Counted from the first letter of the stretch, positions 30,741 to 42,267 are shown. The stretch: 64,000 bases of DNA from Stenopsyche tienmushanensis (GCA_008973525.1 WACJ01000045.1:806001-870000), one strand, 5' to 3'. Made by a program: numbers and translations. Notes: generated by a model from the letters alone, not told the origin.

Positions 30741-33103
30741 ATATATCGAGTTGATGAATGTTATTATTTAGTTCAAATGCTATAGTGTAAATGTGGCATA
30801 GAGTTGTTGTGCATATAACGATTGGACACATTTGCACTGTGCGATCCTGAATCGTCGATATTTAATGGGTTGGGTGTTAATTGTCGGGAGACATTTTGAC
30901 GAGCTTCGTACAAAAGCGTTGATATAATCCAGACCGATATCCTCGGTCACGTAATAAACTATGAATTATTACAGATAAAGCTGGCCATTCGAACAGCAAA
31001 TTGGCCACAAGCCTATCGAAGAATGACCAGTTGCCATAAATTAGTGTAGTCGGTTGCCTTTGTGTCTGATCAAGTTAGCCGCCCAGATCATCTCCTGCCG
31101 TTATAATATATGAAAGCCGTTAAAACTTTTTGCATCCAGGATCTGTTTCAACGCGGTATCTTATTTGTGGGCTGATGATAAAAAAGTGACGACCTAGATT
31201 TTAGCCACGTGCCTTTATTAAATTCAAAATGAAAGACGTCGTTCCAGCTTCGGTTCTTTGAACGGGAGAAAAGGGGAATTCTGAAGTAGAGCGTGTTTTG
31301 CATCTATTGCTCTATCCAATGTTGATTATTTCCAATAAAAGATATAGGCTAATTTGCATTACATCGTCCAAATGGGCTTTAATGTAATTAATTTACTTGG
31401 TAAAAATTCTAAGGCCTAAAAATAGGGCGGAATTTGTACGGGATCGATCAATCACACCGGCGCGAATACAAATGTCCAAATTGTATTACGAATGGCCGGC
31501 ATCTATTATAAATGATCGCAGATCCTGACAGGAGCTTCGTCCTTATTGTCGTTGGGGCGTTAATCGGATGAGACCTTCCCGGAAACGCGCCATCGGAACT
31601 CGTCCGGATCGTCATCTGGAAGGCCGGAAAAATGTGTCGATGTCAAATTCGGACCCGCCCTCGCAAAAACCGGACCGGAAAATACTATTTGGCGGTTTGC
31701 TGCTGCGAGAAATGAATTTGCTAAGTTTATTTCGAAGGGAGCGAAGTCCCGTAGGAATTCGCAGTTCGCCTTGTTTACCATCAATCCGATTTTCCGACAT
31801 TTTCAGATGCGGCCGCTTTTTGTCGTTAGTTAAACTCGTTATTTTTCATTATGGACGGACGCGGCTTAAACGAACAAAACAAAGCCTAAATGGACTAAAT
31901 CCATTTTTTAAATCGACATTTGCATATTTATTTATATAAATTTCTGAAAATATTAAGGGACGTTTTTCACTTTGTTGGTTCAAAAAAAAACTTTTTTTCG
32001 TGTGTCGGAAACAACCGATATTTAAGAATAAGTTCAGTAAACTTCATGTCGAAGATACTTTAAATGCCTTTTTCTCGAATCTACTTTTTTCAAATTCACG
32101 GAAGTGCTCCCTCGCATTCTAGATGAGCAATCTTTATAAAATTTAACACGAAAGTGTATAATAAACGTTTTTATCGTATAAACTACAATCAACTAAAAAT
32201 ATTCAAAAGTTTTTATTTAATGATCAAAAAACTACAAAAAATGTTGGTAAAAATATTTTTTTTTCTTCAATTGCTCACTATTTTTTTATTTTTCAATATT
32301 TCTTTCTAATTCTAGTCTAATCTATAGACAATATTATACAAAGTAAAAATATGCTTAATTTTTTTGCTTTTAATTATTTATTCAGGATTTAGAACTTCCG
32401 TAGTGAATAATGTCATCGCTCGTGCACCGACATACATGGCTGCCACCACTCCCATTGGCATACTTTATCAAACTTTAAAAATATTTTTATATTCAATAAA
32501 GATCTCCCAGTTAATACACTAAATATCAGTTAATACACTAAATGTTAAAAATTCGATCACTCTTAGGCCCAACAGCGTAGAAACGTCCCATAAGAACTAA
32601 GCATATAATGAGCTGGCTTTAAAAAATCTTTTGAAATTCCCTTCAAGAAATAAGCCTTTGATTAAGAGTAGATGAATAACGAATCCAACTACATAAAAAC
32701 CTTCGGGGGAAATTGCGTTTAATTTAATGAACCAATTATCATAATGAGTGTTAACTTATTTGAATGCAAGTCCATTACTTCATCCAATTACACGCTCAAA
32801 GCAATAGTCTATCGATCTTGTAAATATGCATTGAATACGAATTAAATGATCGCTTTTAAGTCGTCATCCGTTCATTATATCTATATTTTAATTATTTAAT
32901 TAACACTTAAACGCCCAAACCCGCGTAACTGCGTAAACTGACGTTGAGCGCCAAAAACCGCCCCCGCATTAATAAGTGTTTCACTGTATTTTGAAATTTG
33001 CTGATAAAATACATAAATTCCTCAAATAATATAAGTATTTGCGTATTTTTTATAAAAAAGCTCAAATTCATTATATTATTGCGAAGGGCTGCCAATGCGA
33101 TGG
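30741..33103. other. Unassigned; unique block with a CpG-rich core
   Basis: 31480-31870 is clearly GC-richer and holds overlapping frames of 123 codons (plus, 31568-31939), 74 and 62 codons (minus). None shows a domain. 31950-33100 is AT-rich with T runs. No repeat partner is present in the window, so this may be a conserved non-coding region or an unrecognised exon. Confidence 0.35.
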
Positions 33104-33905
33104 AATCTGAGCAGATTTATTTTACGACCCACCGATTCTGACACCAATGAAGCGTCCTATCCTTCTTACTGTTGTCAATAAAAGCTGTGTGCGTTTGTCC
33201 ATTCCCACATAAATATATATAATATTTATTTATCCCAAATGTGTTACTGTAATTCCACAAATAGATCAAATTTACCTCTATTGATTATTTAGCCCAATGA
33301 ATCCGCCGGTATCCATCTCGGCCATTCTAACTCTTTTGCGACACGTGTTATCGGCGTGCACAATTTGACGACGTCTCCCATTCAAAACGGCTGCGCTATT
33401 AACGACCCACCGATTCTGACACCAATGAAGCGTAGAAGCCGCGCTCGCACGCGGGTCCGCTCCACTTTCGGATCGTTTTTTCGCCAGAGGGATTGGATGG
33501 AAGTGGAGGGGTTTCACGACTCCCACGTCCTGCACGTCATAATCAAACTGACAACGGTGCATGCGCAAAATGCAATCAGTGTCGTTCCTTCAAACACAAT
33601 ATGTCCGCAACGCCAGGTTTCGCCTCTTTTCAGGTGCATTGTGTTATTTTAACAGCGCCATCTCTTGTGGCCCTACGGAGACATTGCACCTGCATACCGA
33701 CGGATCGCTTCTTACGCGTGCACCGTTGCCGGTTGGGTACTGACGCGCAGGTGGAGAGAGTTGGGAGAGTCGTCAGTTAGCCTTGGCGGCGGGAAGGGGT
33801 CCCTCTTGCAGCCAAATCTCTCTCCCATGTGGAATAAAAAGCTATATAGAGAAAAAAGTCTTTCTATTCGACGCCCGACTATTTCCATTTATTCGTCCAG
33901 CAACA
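33104..33905. mobile_element. LTR composite: minus A-type end facing a plus A repeat
   Basis: 33104-33120 is the start of an A repeat (AATCTGAGCAGATTTA). 33124-33610 is a unit shared with 59549-59957: TAAAAGCTGTGTGCGTTTGTC, ACTGTAATTCCACAAATAG, TTTTGCGACACGTGTTATC, AACGACCCACCGATTCTGAC. Its right part (CGGATCGTTTTTTCG, GACTCCCACGTCCTGCACG) is a diverged minus-strand A. 33605-33905 is A on the plus strand (GCGCCATCTCTTGTGGCCC, GGAATAAAAAGC, TCGTCCAGCAACA). ACGACCCACCGATTCTGACA occurs twice, at 33124 and 33402. No gag or pol domain could be identified. Confidence 0.5.
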
Positions 33906-33914
33906 TGACGGCCC

Positions 33915-34040
33915 GATATCACCATTTCACCATAAACTTCTTTGAGTGTTTTATTGGCTTTTGTGGCATTCAAACCCAATTTTTAAAAAAGCAGCATACA
34001 ATCCCGGACGTGGACTTTGTTAGTTTCGAGTCTGTGTAGA
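33915..34040 (-). pseudogene. Ma5 mariner N-terminal fragment
   Basis: The minus frame reads RDCMLLF-stop-KLGLNATKANKTLKEVYGE, the first helix-turn-helix of mariner transposases. NATKANKTLK is shared with the fragment at 38064 (TKANKTLK). It abuts the A repeat ending at 33905. Confidence 0.65.
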
Positions 34041-35169
34041 TTTTATCCTTAACGTTTCCCTTACTGTGCTAAAAACATCCGCGCACTCCGATGATATGTA
34101 TTTGGTACACTAAATGAAAAAGTGACTTAAAAACCACAACATTATTAGAAATAATATTTAACAATAGTTGTACAAATAAAATGACTTACAAACAAACTGA
34201 GTTCAAATATAAGGTCTCAAAATACGCGAATACTTTTCGATATGCCTAGTGTAAGAATTTATTTCTGAATTGGATGAAAAAATATTTTCGCCGTACACAC
34301 ACGAACTATAAACAAATTTCCCATAATATTGAATAGAGTCAAAATGTAGTCATGGAGCAATTGCTTCAAAGAAGATTTATACGACGATGGGTCGATAATT
34401 GGTGTAAACAAAAAACTTTTTTGCAGACTTATTTAGATTTATTCTTATGATAGTTTTATCAGCCATCCTGAAAGAAATATTTCCTTTCGGCCGAGTCTGC
34501 AATAATAACACACGAACGACTGAAGCGAATGGCATCTGGTCGAATATTGATACTAACAACTGAGCAATATTTTTCAGCAATTTTACGTTCGTGTTTATGT
34601 TGCGTATGTAAGCATGCGCCAAAAGCAGCTAACGCATGCTTCGTCTATTAAATATAGTATAAATTCATTGAAAAGCATGTAAGATTTCGCAGATTGTTGC
34701 TTGAAAGACTAAAGATGCAAACGGAGCAGCAAGTGGCTATGAAACAGTGAGGACCTAATCAGGTCATGATATAAACGACATTAATATATTCCTATATTAA
34801 CAGATCGCTTTTAATTAGGTTACATTTAATTTAATAGATTCTGTGCAGTCTTATTATTATGGGAAAATGAATTTGTGTTAAAATTATAAACTGTAATTGA
34901 CTGGCATTGTGCTTTGGTATAGATGATTTTGTTTGAGAAATATTGCGAAATGGAAATAAATGAGCAATTTTTTTCCGTAATAATGTCGTCGCTTCCGCCG
35001 GAACAACATATGACTTCGTTTGAATGAAGTTCTATCGAAAGCTCCCATACAGTAATTCATCGAATGCTTTGATTTCACTCTTTAATTCAAAACAAAGCAT
35101 CGACGAAAGACTATTTATATTGATGATGTACATTTGAATTGTTATATTTAGCCTGCTTTTATATTTTAG
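34041..35169. other. Unassigned AT-rich stretch
   Basis: No motif in the 81- and 64-codon frames. TATGTATTTGGTACAC near 34097 also occurs at 35458 in another context; its source is unknown. Confidence 0.45.
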
Positions 35170-35390
35170 TGTTAAGAGCGTCGACCGCCATTTTGGGTTG
35201 TCGGCCATTTTGTTCAGTCACAGTAAATTCTTCCGAAGGAGAAGTCGTCGCGCGCTCCCTGCCACAGCTCATTTGCGCGAAACTCGCGCGTTATCATAAG
35301 CTCATGGAAGTTTACGATAGTGATGGGATGAGTCGACAACATGTTACGATGTGGATTAGGTTAATTAGAGAAGGCCGTACTGAAAACTAG
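35170..35390 (+). pseudogene. Ma3 mariner N-terminal fragment
   Basis: The frame ending at 35390 reads PQLICAKLARYHKLMEVYDS and then DGMSRQHVTMWIRLIREGRT, a mariner helix-turn-helix region. It matches the VYGSDMMSR part at 6510 and the minus copy at 57900. It is the cleanest N-terminal Ma3 fragment, without stops. It ends abruptly at 35390, where another sequence begins. Confidence 0.7.
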
Positions 35391-35392
35391 TA

Positions 35393-35480
35393 CCAAAAGT
35401 ACCCGAACTTACGTATAGATGGCGTTTGTTGTTTTAAAAAACACCCGCGTGCTAACATATGTATTTGGTACACAATATGA
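35393..35480 (+). repeat. Terminal-repeat-like block CCAAAAGTACCCGA
   Basis: CCAAAAGTACCCGAACTTAC followed by GTATAGATGGCG recurs at 25790, 36650 and 58775. It could be a mariner end belonging to Ma4 downstream or part of the D LINE 3' tail, since two copies sit within D. Unresolved. Confidence 0.35.
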
Positions 35481-35489
35481 AATTTTGAA

Positions 35490-35580
35490 AAATTCTGAAC
35501 CCCATATTTATTATATTTCATATCGATATTCCCATTATTAGAGTCGAGTTGTGGTAAATACATCATGGTGAAGGAAAGGT
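35490..35580 (-). mobile_element. Family B hAT fragment
   Basis: ATTATATTTCATATCGATAT, CCCATTATTAGAGTCGAG and GTAAATACATCATGG match 42590-42650 (minus hAT). Both termini are missing. It lies between the block at 35393 and the Ma4 coding fragment. Confidence 0.6.
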
Positions 35581-35930
35581 TAGATGAGGCCGTAAAAGCT
35601 GCCAAGACGAACCACCGCAGTGGTTGACCAAATGAGGTAACCACCCCAGAAATGATGAAGAAAATCTATAAATAGGTATTGGATGACCGTCGACTGTAAG
35701 TGCGCAAGCTAGCAGACATGGCAATCTTTTCAAAAAATGCTATACATTGCATATTGAATGAAAATTTGAAACTGAGAAAGCTGTGCGCAAGATGCGTGCC
35801 GCGTTTGCTCACAATGAAACAAAAACAGCGTCGTGATAATGTTTCAATCGAGTGTTTGGTGATGTTACATTCATACAGCGATAAGGCCGAGTTTTTGCAT
35901 AAATTCAGGATGAAACATGTGTCCATTATT
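35577..35930 (+). pseudogene. Ma4 mariner transposase N-terminal half
   Basis: Plus frame: ERLDEAVKAAKTNHRSG, then VTTPEMMKKIYK-stop-VLDDRRL, VRKLADMAIFSKNAIHCILN, LRKLCARCVPRLLTMKQKQR and DKAEFLHKF. This is the second helix-turn-helix, the W/C-VPRLLT linker and the start of the catalytic domain as found in the cecropia/mellifera type of mariner. It stops just before the first catalytic Asp. In-frame stops and the lack of terminal repeats make it a pseudogene. Confidence 0.78.
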
Positions 35931-36104
35931 TCAGCGTGGGGAAGAAATATGCTAAATGTTGTAACTTAAAACTAAAAAAAAAACTAGCTAAAATAGCAGC
36001 ATAAATTAGTTACTATATTTTTTTACGGATGGAGGAAAGTCTAGAATCATTTGTGATCTCAATTGCCGCAATACACCTATGTAATTTAGCCTCTGACTTT
36101 CATG

Positions 36105-36245
36105 ATCATACAGATGGGTCCTTTTACGCATTTATCCCCGAACATACCGCAAATAGCCCTAAAAGAGGGCCATGGCGTCTATGTGCAACTGGTCCGCTTT
36201 TCGGATCGCTGACGTGACAAATGAACGCCTTGCTCAAACTGTACA
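36105..36245 (-). pseudogene. Family D LINE C-terminal fragment
   Basis: The minus frame reads LSKAFICHVSDPKSGPVAHR and then HGPLLGLFAVCSG. It matches the SGPKxGPV region of the other D copies. The DNA core is TGGTCCGCTTTTCGGATCG. Confidence 0.6.
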
Positions 36246-36554
36246 AAATGTTGCTCATATAACAATCAAATTTTCATTTAATCAAATATCTGATGGTTTT
36301 AGTATTCCATTACAAATTTAATATTTATTTTGTCATCATCTGTTGATAATTGATGTGATGATGGTTTATTTTGTACTCTATGAAAAAAAAAAGCGTTCAA
36401 ATATTGTATTCTTTTATAGCAATTATTTTTCGCGGATCGCCTTGTGAATAGTTTTATTTTGGCAGACCCCAACCCTTGTGACTTAATATTTATTAAAAAA
36501 AATAAACATTTCTTGATCAAATATTGGTCAAAATAGATCTTCTTACAATGTATT
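36246..36554. other. Unassigned AT-rich stretch
   Basis: Nothing recognised. Confidence 0.5.
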
Positions 36555-36830
36555 CTATCAGAGCCGTAACAAGAGTATAAAGCACCCGAGGCAAGTACCT
36601 ATGGCAAGTTAACTACTACTATTATAGATTTTAGTAATATTTTAATAGTCAAAAAGGTACCAGACCTAACATATAGATGGCGGTTATTATTTTAAAAATA
36701 TACTATGATAGAAAGTGTCTAGATGCTACGATGCTTTCATGATCGTACACAGCCCTAAAAGAGGACTGTATGTCCAATTGGTCCGCTTTTCAGACAGCTG
36801 ATTGGCTTGCTTAAATTTTACAATCGGTCG
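36555..36830 (-). pseudogene. Family D LINE 3' end with tail
   Basis: Tail CAGAGCCGTAACAAGAGTAT at 36560, then CATATAGATGGCGGTTATTA, and the peptide CLKSGPIGHT at 36800. Same order as 25691-26035; both begin and end at similar points. Confidence 0.55.
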
Positions 36831-36839
36831 AGTGGCAGG

Positions 36840-36949
36840 CGCCTGTTTTGCCACCTGATTACGTTGAAAATAGTTCAATATATTTGTGATATATATTCTG
36901 TGAATTTTGTTATATAATCGTTGTAACCTTACTTTCAGGATGACCCTCG
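36840..36949 (+). pseudogene. Ma3 mariner 3' end
   Basis: The frame has LPPDYVENSSIYL, close to the mariner C-terminus GDYVEK. The terminal repeat AACCTTACTTTC and GATGACCCTCG end at 36949, followed by TA. The 5' side is missing. Confidence 0.6.
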
Positions 36950-36951
36950 TA

Positions 36952-38063
36952 ATAGAGTTTGGGTGATAAATTAGTAGAGGATTCCCACATGAGTATGTAT
37001 ACATAGCCATATGTTTTATCAACTGCGTTCTTGCGAATTACCTCGTCACGATAGAAATAAATGCTTTAAGATATAATGCTTCGACATATAACAGAAACAC
37101 CACCTGGCTCGTTATCTAAATGAAGAAAAAACAACAGTCTAACACAGTAAAAACAATCAATATGCCACAGTGTACAGCTTAAGACTATCAGCTAAATAGC
37201 ACAACAGCGAAAACAAGGTTATCATATTGTATTCGAGGAAAAAAATATTTATTTGTTTAACAATTGTATAAATGATCATAATAAATACGCGCCAATGCGG
37301 AACCGGTTAATCAAGTGTTAAGATCATAACAATTTCGATTATATTCATCCGCAGTGAGCGAATTTCCATTTGTATGTTCAGCAAATTGAATGAAAAATAA
37401 AAATGAATATTTGGCGTGATAAATCGAAAAGGATCGGAATGTTCGGCGAGGGGTAGAAAATCAGCAAAATTTTTAAACCCCCATAGCACAATGTGGTCGA
37501 TAACAATACCACTGTACATGTGGTAAAATATCTGCAACGCTCGCGGCCCGGAGGATTCTTCGCAGGCAATGTTATCGGAAGTAGAAAGCCAAGTAAAATA
37601 ATAAAGAAGGCTTTTCCCGAGTATTTCCCAGCGACGAGAAGGAAACTGGGACAGTCGAGTGTCTTTGTCTTTGAATAATGCCCCGCGAAGCTGTGGCGTT
37701 TTTATTACGGGCGTGCGTTTCCTCGGCCAATTTTTTGGCGCAATTGTAATTGCGTAATGTACGAGTCGCTAGGTGAACATATTACGTCCACATTATTTCG
37801 ATATTATTCCCGGTTGAATTGTTCCGGGAATTCGCAGGACCCGACAATTGTCAACCGGGCTTGGAATTGGCTCGTTTTATGGCGGCGTACCTGCCAAGGT
37901 GCAAATGTGCTCATACAATATCCTCCTCTTTAGACACATGTAAAGATGTTTATAATGAAACTTTGAATAGCTTGGAATTATTGCGTGATTTTCATCCTTT
38001 ATCTGAAATTAAACTTAAATAACCATGTAAATTTTAAGCGGTAAAATTCCATATCGGAATTGT
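36952..38063. other. Unassigned; CpG-rich unique core
   Basis: 37480-37890 is GC-richer with many CpG (GCTCGCGGCCCGGAGG, CCCCGCGAAGC). Frames of 61-76 codons have no motif. A non-coding conserved element or exon is possible. Confidence 0.35.
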
Positions 38064-38336
38064 ATACTGCTTTTTTTTATCACAAAAGCCAATAAAACAC
38101 TCAAACATATTAATACAAGTGAACTGGTAACAGTCTGCAGGTGCAAATATTGTCTCCAGAAATTTAAATTTGTCAATAGAAGCTTAAGGGATGAACCGAG
38201 AATGGGACGTCCTTCGAATTTTGTTAACGATGCACTTAAATCCCTAATCGAATCAGATCCACGGCAAACAATCGAGGAATTATCGTTAAGATTGGAATCC
38301 CCATGGACTACTGTGTAATCACATTTAAAACTATGT
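38064..38336 (+). pseudogene. Ma5 mariner N-terminal fragment
   Basis: One open frame of about 88 codons reads ITKANKTLKHINTSELVTVC, then QKFKFVNRSLRDEPRMGRPS, NFVNDALKSLIESDPRQTIE and ELSLRLESPWTTV-stop-SHLK. It covers both helix-turn-helix regions and the GRP linker of a mariner transposase. The end coincides with the start of an H repeat at 38337, so H probably inserted or recombined there. No terminal repeat or catalytic domain. Confidence 0.8.
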
Positions 38337-38530
38337 ATATATAAAAATGAATATCTGTGGTTTGTGGTACGTTTGTCTCGTATACATTTCTATACCATAC
38401 ATCTGATTGCGATGAAATTTTGAGAAATTATTGTGCACACATCCGTTAAGAATATAGAATTAATACAAGCATTGTTTGTGTGCGCATATTTGTTTTGCGA
38501 GACTTTCAGTAAATGCACCAAATTTTGCGC
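38337..38530 (+). repeat. Family H, Helitron-type 5' end (H2)
   Basis: TATATAAAAATGAATATCTG, TTCTATACCATACATCTGAT, GATGAAATTTTGAGAAATTA and CAAGCATTGTTTGTGTGC as in other H2 copies. No helicase or 3' end. Confidence 0.55.
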
Positions 38531-39055
38531 ATATTGGTCGGGTATAATTCATTATGAGCCAATGAAACCGAAATAGAAGTTTTGAAATGCTATGGGAAAG
38601 TTAAAAACGATTGGAAGATGTGTTGAATTACTAAGAAGGGAATCATATTGTATAATGTTTGCTATTAATAAATTGAACGTATAAATACATACGTTTCCGC
38701 TACCTATCCTGTTTTCAGGAACATTATTCTGATGATATAATTTAATTAAAGGGGATGCCCATCCTGAGTTGAAAATGCACTCAAGCCCCGAGGGAAGTTC
38801 TTAGGTAAGAACCAAAAGAGCATTGGCGATTAAAGGAGGTTGCTTTTAACTTTTAAAATTGCTGTTATAAAACATTTCAGGATGAATTTTAAATCATCTC
38901 GAAAACGCTAATATCTTTTTAATTTAAAAAATATTAAAATACATTTTTGGGGTTTTCGTTAAATATTTTGGAAAAATATCGTTTGAAATTTAAAAGAGTT
39001 ATCTTGATTAATTAGGAATGATAGAAATTTGTTTTATTTTGTTGATTTTATTATA
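38531..39055. other. Unassigned AT-rich stretch
   Basis: Nothing recognised. Confidence 0.5.
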
Positions 39056-39360
39056 AATATGAACAAACATTAATTTTAATATATAAGATCTACTATTGTA
39101 AGTTAATTGTAATATACCTATATTATTTGAGAAAGTGCAAACAATAAGTTGGCAAAGTTTTATCGCAATCGAATGAACGATATGGCAGCGCATTAAATAC
39201 GGACAAACAAACATTAGTTTTTATATACTAGACTATGTTTATATTACTCGCGGAATTCTTAGCAATAAATGCACGAAGTTTTAGTGCAATCTGATGAACG
39301 GTATGGCAGCGTATTTCAAACGAACAAAACCCAATTCATTTAAATATATTAGAATATATT
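39056..39360 (-). repeat. Family H, two minus-strand Helitron-type 5' ends
   Basis: The first (39056-39232) starts on the minus strand TCTAGTATATAAAAACTAAT and has GCCATATCGTTCATTCGATT. The second (39238-39352) starts TCTAATATATTTAAATGAAT with GCCATACCGTTCATCAGATT. Both carry the H1 block (AACTTATTG or ATTTATTGC). This mirrors the tandem pair at 26449-26720. Confidence 0.6.
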
Positions 39361-39595
39361 AAATCCCCGTATATACAAAATAAAGTTAGATGTCCGTCAT
39401 CAGACGTATAAGATCTCCATTGGAGATTTTTCTAAGGATGGAAGATATATTTAAGGCATAATAAACGAGTTAGTGATAAAATTATAATGATTTAAACCCT
39501 AGATCACTAATCATTAGTCTGCCAGACTACAGATTCGGAATACGTTCTCACGCGCTAGTCTGTGAGACTAATATGTAGTGACAAGACGACAGACA

Positions 39596-40055
39596 TCAGA
39601 CAGCGACTGACTGGATTGTTAATCGAACCCATTTCCTGCGCTGCTGTGTGATCTGTACCGGGTTACCCCGGACTAGCCACACAAAGAGTGTTTGAGACGG
39701 ATTACAAAGGCTAACCCTTCCCCATGATGCTCATATCGGTTTGGTCATTCTTAGTACCTAGCCAAGTCGCCGTTCGAATAGCCTAAAAACGTTCTCCCCT
39801 ATATGCCTAGGCTGTTGAGGATAGTGGTGAGCTTTTGACACAATCTCCACCAACTACTGTAATAAGCTGTTGCACACACCTCTTTATGGCGTACGCAGCA
39901 CAGTTGGGTGACCTGCTCACCCAACTCATGGTAGCTGGACTACCCTAGCTTCATTTGATTTGATACTTCTACTCCACATCATTACCCCGGGTGTTGGGGT
40001 TTTATGGGTGGGTATCGTGGAGTTTGACACCCACCCGGATTATGTAGTGACAGTG
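39596..40055 (+). repeat. Family C, shortened copy
   Basis: CAGACAGCGACTGAC, GCGCTGCTGTGTGATC, GGGTTACCCCGGACTAGCCA, GTACGCAGCACAGTTGGGTG, CATTACCCCGGGTGTTGGGG and GACACCCACCCGGAT, in family order. Two inner segments (about 39700 and 39960) are deleted relative to 14677-15285. Confidence 0.6.
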
Positions 40056-40279
40056 CAACTCGAAAATATGATATATGATCTAGGGTTAAAATATAACTTT
40101 ATCAATCATCTAAATGTTTATTTTTTCCAAAGCATTATTTTATCATTTGGGTTTCTGTGCGAACGCTTAAAAACAAATCTTGGATAATTACGCCTTGTAT
40201 ACCACTATTTCAAACATGCTTCGATTATACTTCATCATGTGCTTTCAATTATCAACAGTGTCAATAAGAAAATTGTATG

Positions 40280-40364
40280 CACTAAACCCTCCTATAGCGT
40301 CCATTTCATTTGCGGCGTTTTGTTTCTTTAGCGTGGTATCTCGTCGCTATATAAGGGTTGATTG
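40280..40364. mobile_element. Family P, 85-bp two-ended copy
   Basis: CACTAAACCCTCCTATAGCG at the left and CGTCGCTATATAAGGGTTGA at the right, then TTG and TA. The centre CATTTCATTTGCGGCGTT is the family block. A clear short deletion derivative. Confidence 0.62.
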
Positions 40365-40372
40365 TATTTGAA

Positions 40373-41559
40373 GCTGATTCATATTGTTTTATGGCATTTA
40401 AACTATTAAAGAATAATGTCCAAATATAAAGCAGCCGAGACACCCTTATATTTACCACGATAATTTAATTCTAGATGTTTATTAATTAATAAGATAAAGA
40501 GCCGCTCCTAAGTAGATGTATTTACTTAAGTCCTGGTATGACAAAATAAACGAAGGGAGAAGTTCACACTGACAGGTGACGGGTAGGCGTAAAACTGATA
40601 TGCTAATTTTTTGTAAAATTGAAGTTCCTTTAATAGCTTCGTAAGGAAACTGAGGAAAGAAAACAAGATTAATGGAAGCGAGACGATATAGCTGCACGCC
40701 GGTGTGTATTTCCTGATTAAATCTGGAAGAACGGAGGGGAGATAATATGAGAAATTTCAATTATTAGTGTTTATACATTAGGGTAGTATAATGGAGGGCT
40801 TAAAAATTCGCCGTTCTGATATTCGTTCCCGGATTATTCATTATTTATATTTTTTATTAAAAATATTTATTCGAAAATGACAGGAATGGGGGATCGCCCA
40901 TTGTTCTATGTTAATTGCGAAATTGAGAGCTGAATGGGAAATCTTCATTGTAATAAACGATTTTACTTGAAGCATTGCGGAGATTTATCACCATAAAAGA
41001 TTTTTATGTAAAAAAAATTCGCTCCTCGTACACTTCAACACCCGCGCTGCTTTTCAGATTAATGTTGAAATCGTGAAAAGAATTCATGAAATAATTTAGT
41101 GCGGTCAACATGTAACAACAGAAATTTATGAGGAGGTATATTGCTAATAAGTTCGCCGGGGTGGGCGCCCCGGGTGTCCGACTTCGCTCCTGTATTTTGT
41201 GTAAATTAATCGATGTTTAAGGGAACGAATGTCCATTTGGAAAAATCAAACAAATGTGATTTTTGGGAAGTTTAAATAAATTTAGCCAGGGGTGGACGGG
41301 GAAAATTGTTGGGCTCCAATCGATTAAGCAAACGAAGCTCAGATTAAAGGAAATCGTGATTGAATCATATTTTCTTTTATTGGACGCCTTCCATTTTGAT
41401 TATTCGATAATTATTCGTTGCAATTACATAGAGTGTAAATAATTTTTTATTTAATAATTTTGGGATTTTTTAATAACATAAAAGATTTAATACGCTTATA
41501 TAAAATACTGACAAGTCTCCCCGAGTACGCAGTGATCCCTGAATACGTATTTATCCTCA
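40373..41559. other. Unassigned
   Basis: The 92-codon minus frame at 40482-40760 has no motif. No repeat partner was seen. Confidence 0.45.
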
Positions 41560-41670
41560 AAAATGCCGGAAAAATCCTTAAAAGAGTTTGTGTGTCCAAC
41601 CGGTCCGCTTTTCCGATCGCTGACATGACGAATGAACGCCTCGTGATCGAACGCCATACTTAAACATATA
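41560..41670 (-). pseudogene. Family D LINE C-terminal fragment
   Basis: Minus frame MAFDHEAFIRHVSDRKSGPV, then GHTNSFKDFSGIF. It aligns without gaps to the 26.0 kb and 28.3 kb copies over the DREAL...SGPKSGPVxHTN region. Confidence 0.6.
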
Positions 41671-41834
41671 TACAAAACGATTGCGAACTCTCATTACAAA
41701 ACGAAATTCTCCAAAGTGATAACAAAGAAAAAAGGGGATTAGGCAACATAGTAATAATTATTATAAAAATGGATAGAATCAATCAGTGTCGATTTATGTA
41801 AAATAGAATGCTCAAGTAAAATAAAAACCATGTG

Positions 41835-42267
41835 CAACTCTCAATCGGGTCGGTATTCTGTATTTTGCAACCCTTTTTACGGCCCTGCGCACAACTCAAA
41901 GTTTCATAGTAATCGAATGAATGTTACAGGGACTTATACAGCACATAAATACAGACAGTCATTTTTATATATGTACTCTAATTTAAAAACGTTCACAGAG
42001 ATGCGCACAATAACTCCCCAAAGTTTCATTGTACAGTAAACCCTTCTATAGCATCGAGATAGGGACCACGCCATAGAAAAAAATACTTATTCGATGCACG
42101 TACATAATATATTTATGAAATTTCTAATTTGACTTTGAAATTATGTCGTTTTGTAAAATGTACGCTATAGAAGAGACTGCTCAACAAAAAGATCACCGCA
42201 AACGATATAGGAAACAACTTTATAAACGTGGACGCTATTGAAGCGATTGGCTGTAATCGGATGAACA
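41835..42267 (-). repeat. Family H copies; the second is split by P
   Basis: The first (41880-41985) is minus H2: CAAAGTTTCATAGTAATCGA, TTTTTATATATG. The second begins near 41995 (AGAGATGCGCACAATAACTC, AAAGTTTCATTG), is interrupted at TA by P (42034-42253), and resumes TAATCGGATGAACA. Removing P and one TA gives the normal H string TTTCATTGTAATCGGATGAA. Confidence 0.6.
42034..42253. mobile_element. Family P, 220-bp two-ended copy inside H
   Basis: CAGTAAACCCTTCTATAGC on the left, GTGGACGCTATTGAAGCGAT and TGGCTG on the right, with TA at 42032-42033 and 42254-42255. The interrupted H sequence shows that TA is the true target duplication. No coding content. Confidence 0.75.

Noticed and set aside
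31568..31939. 123-codon open frame in the CpG-rich block
   Set aside because: Arg/Ser-rich because of CpG content, with open frames on the other strand too. Kept only as an unassigned unique block.
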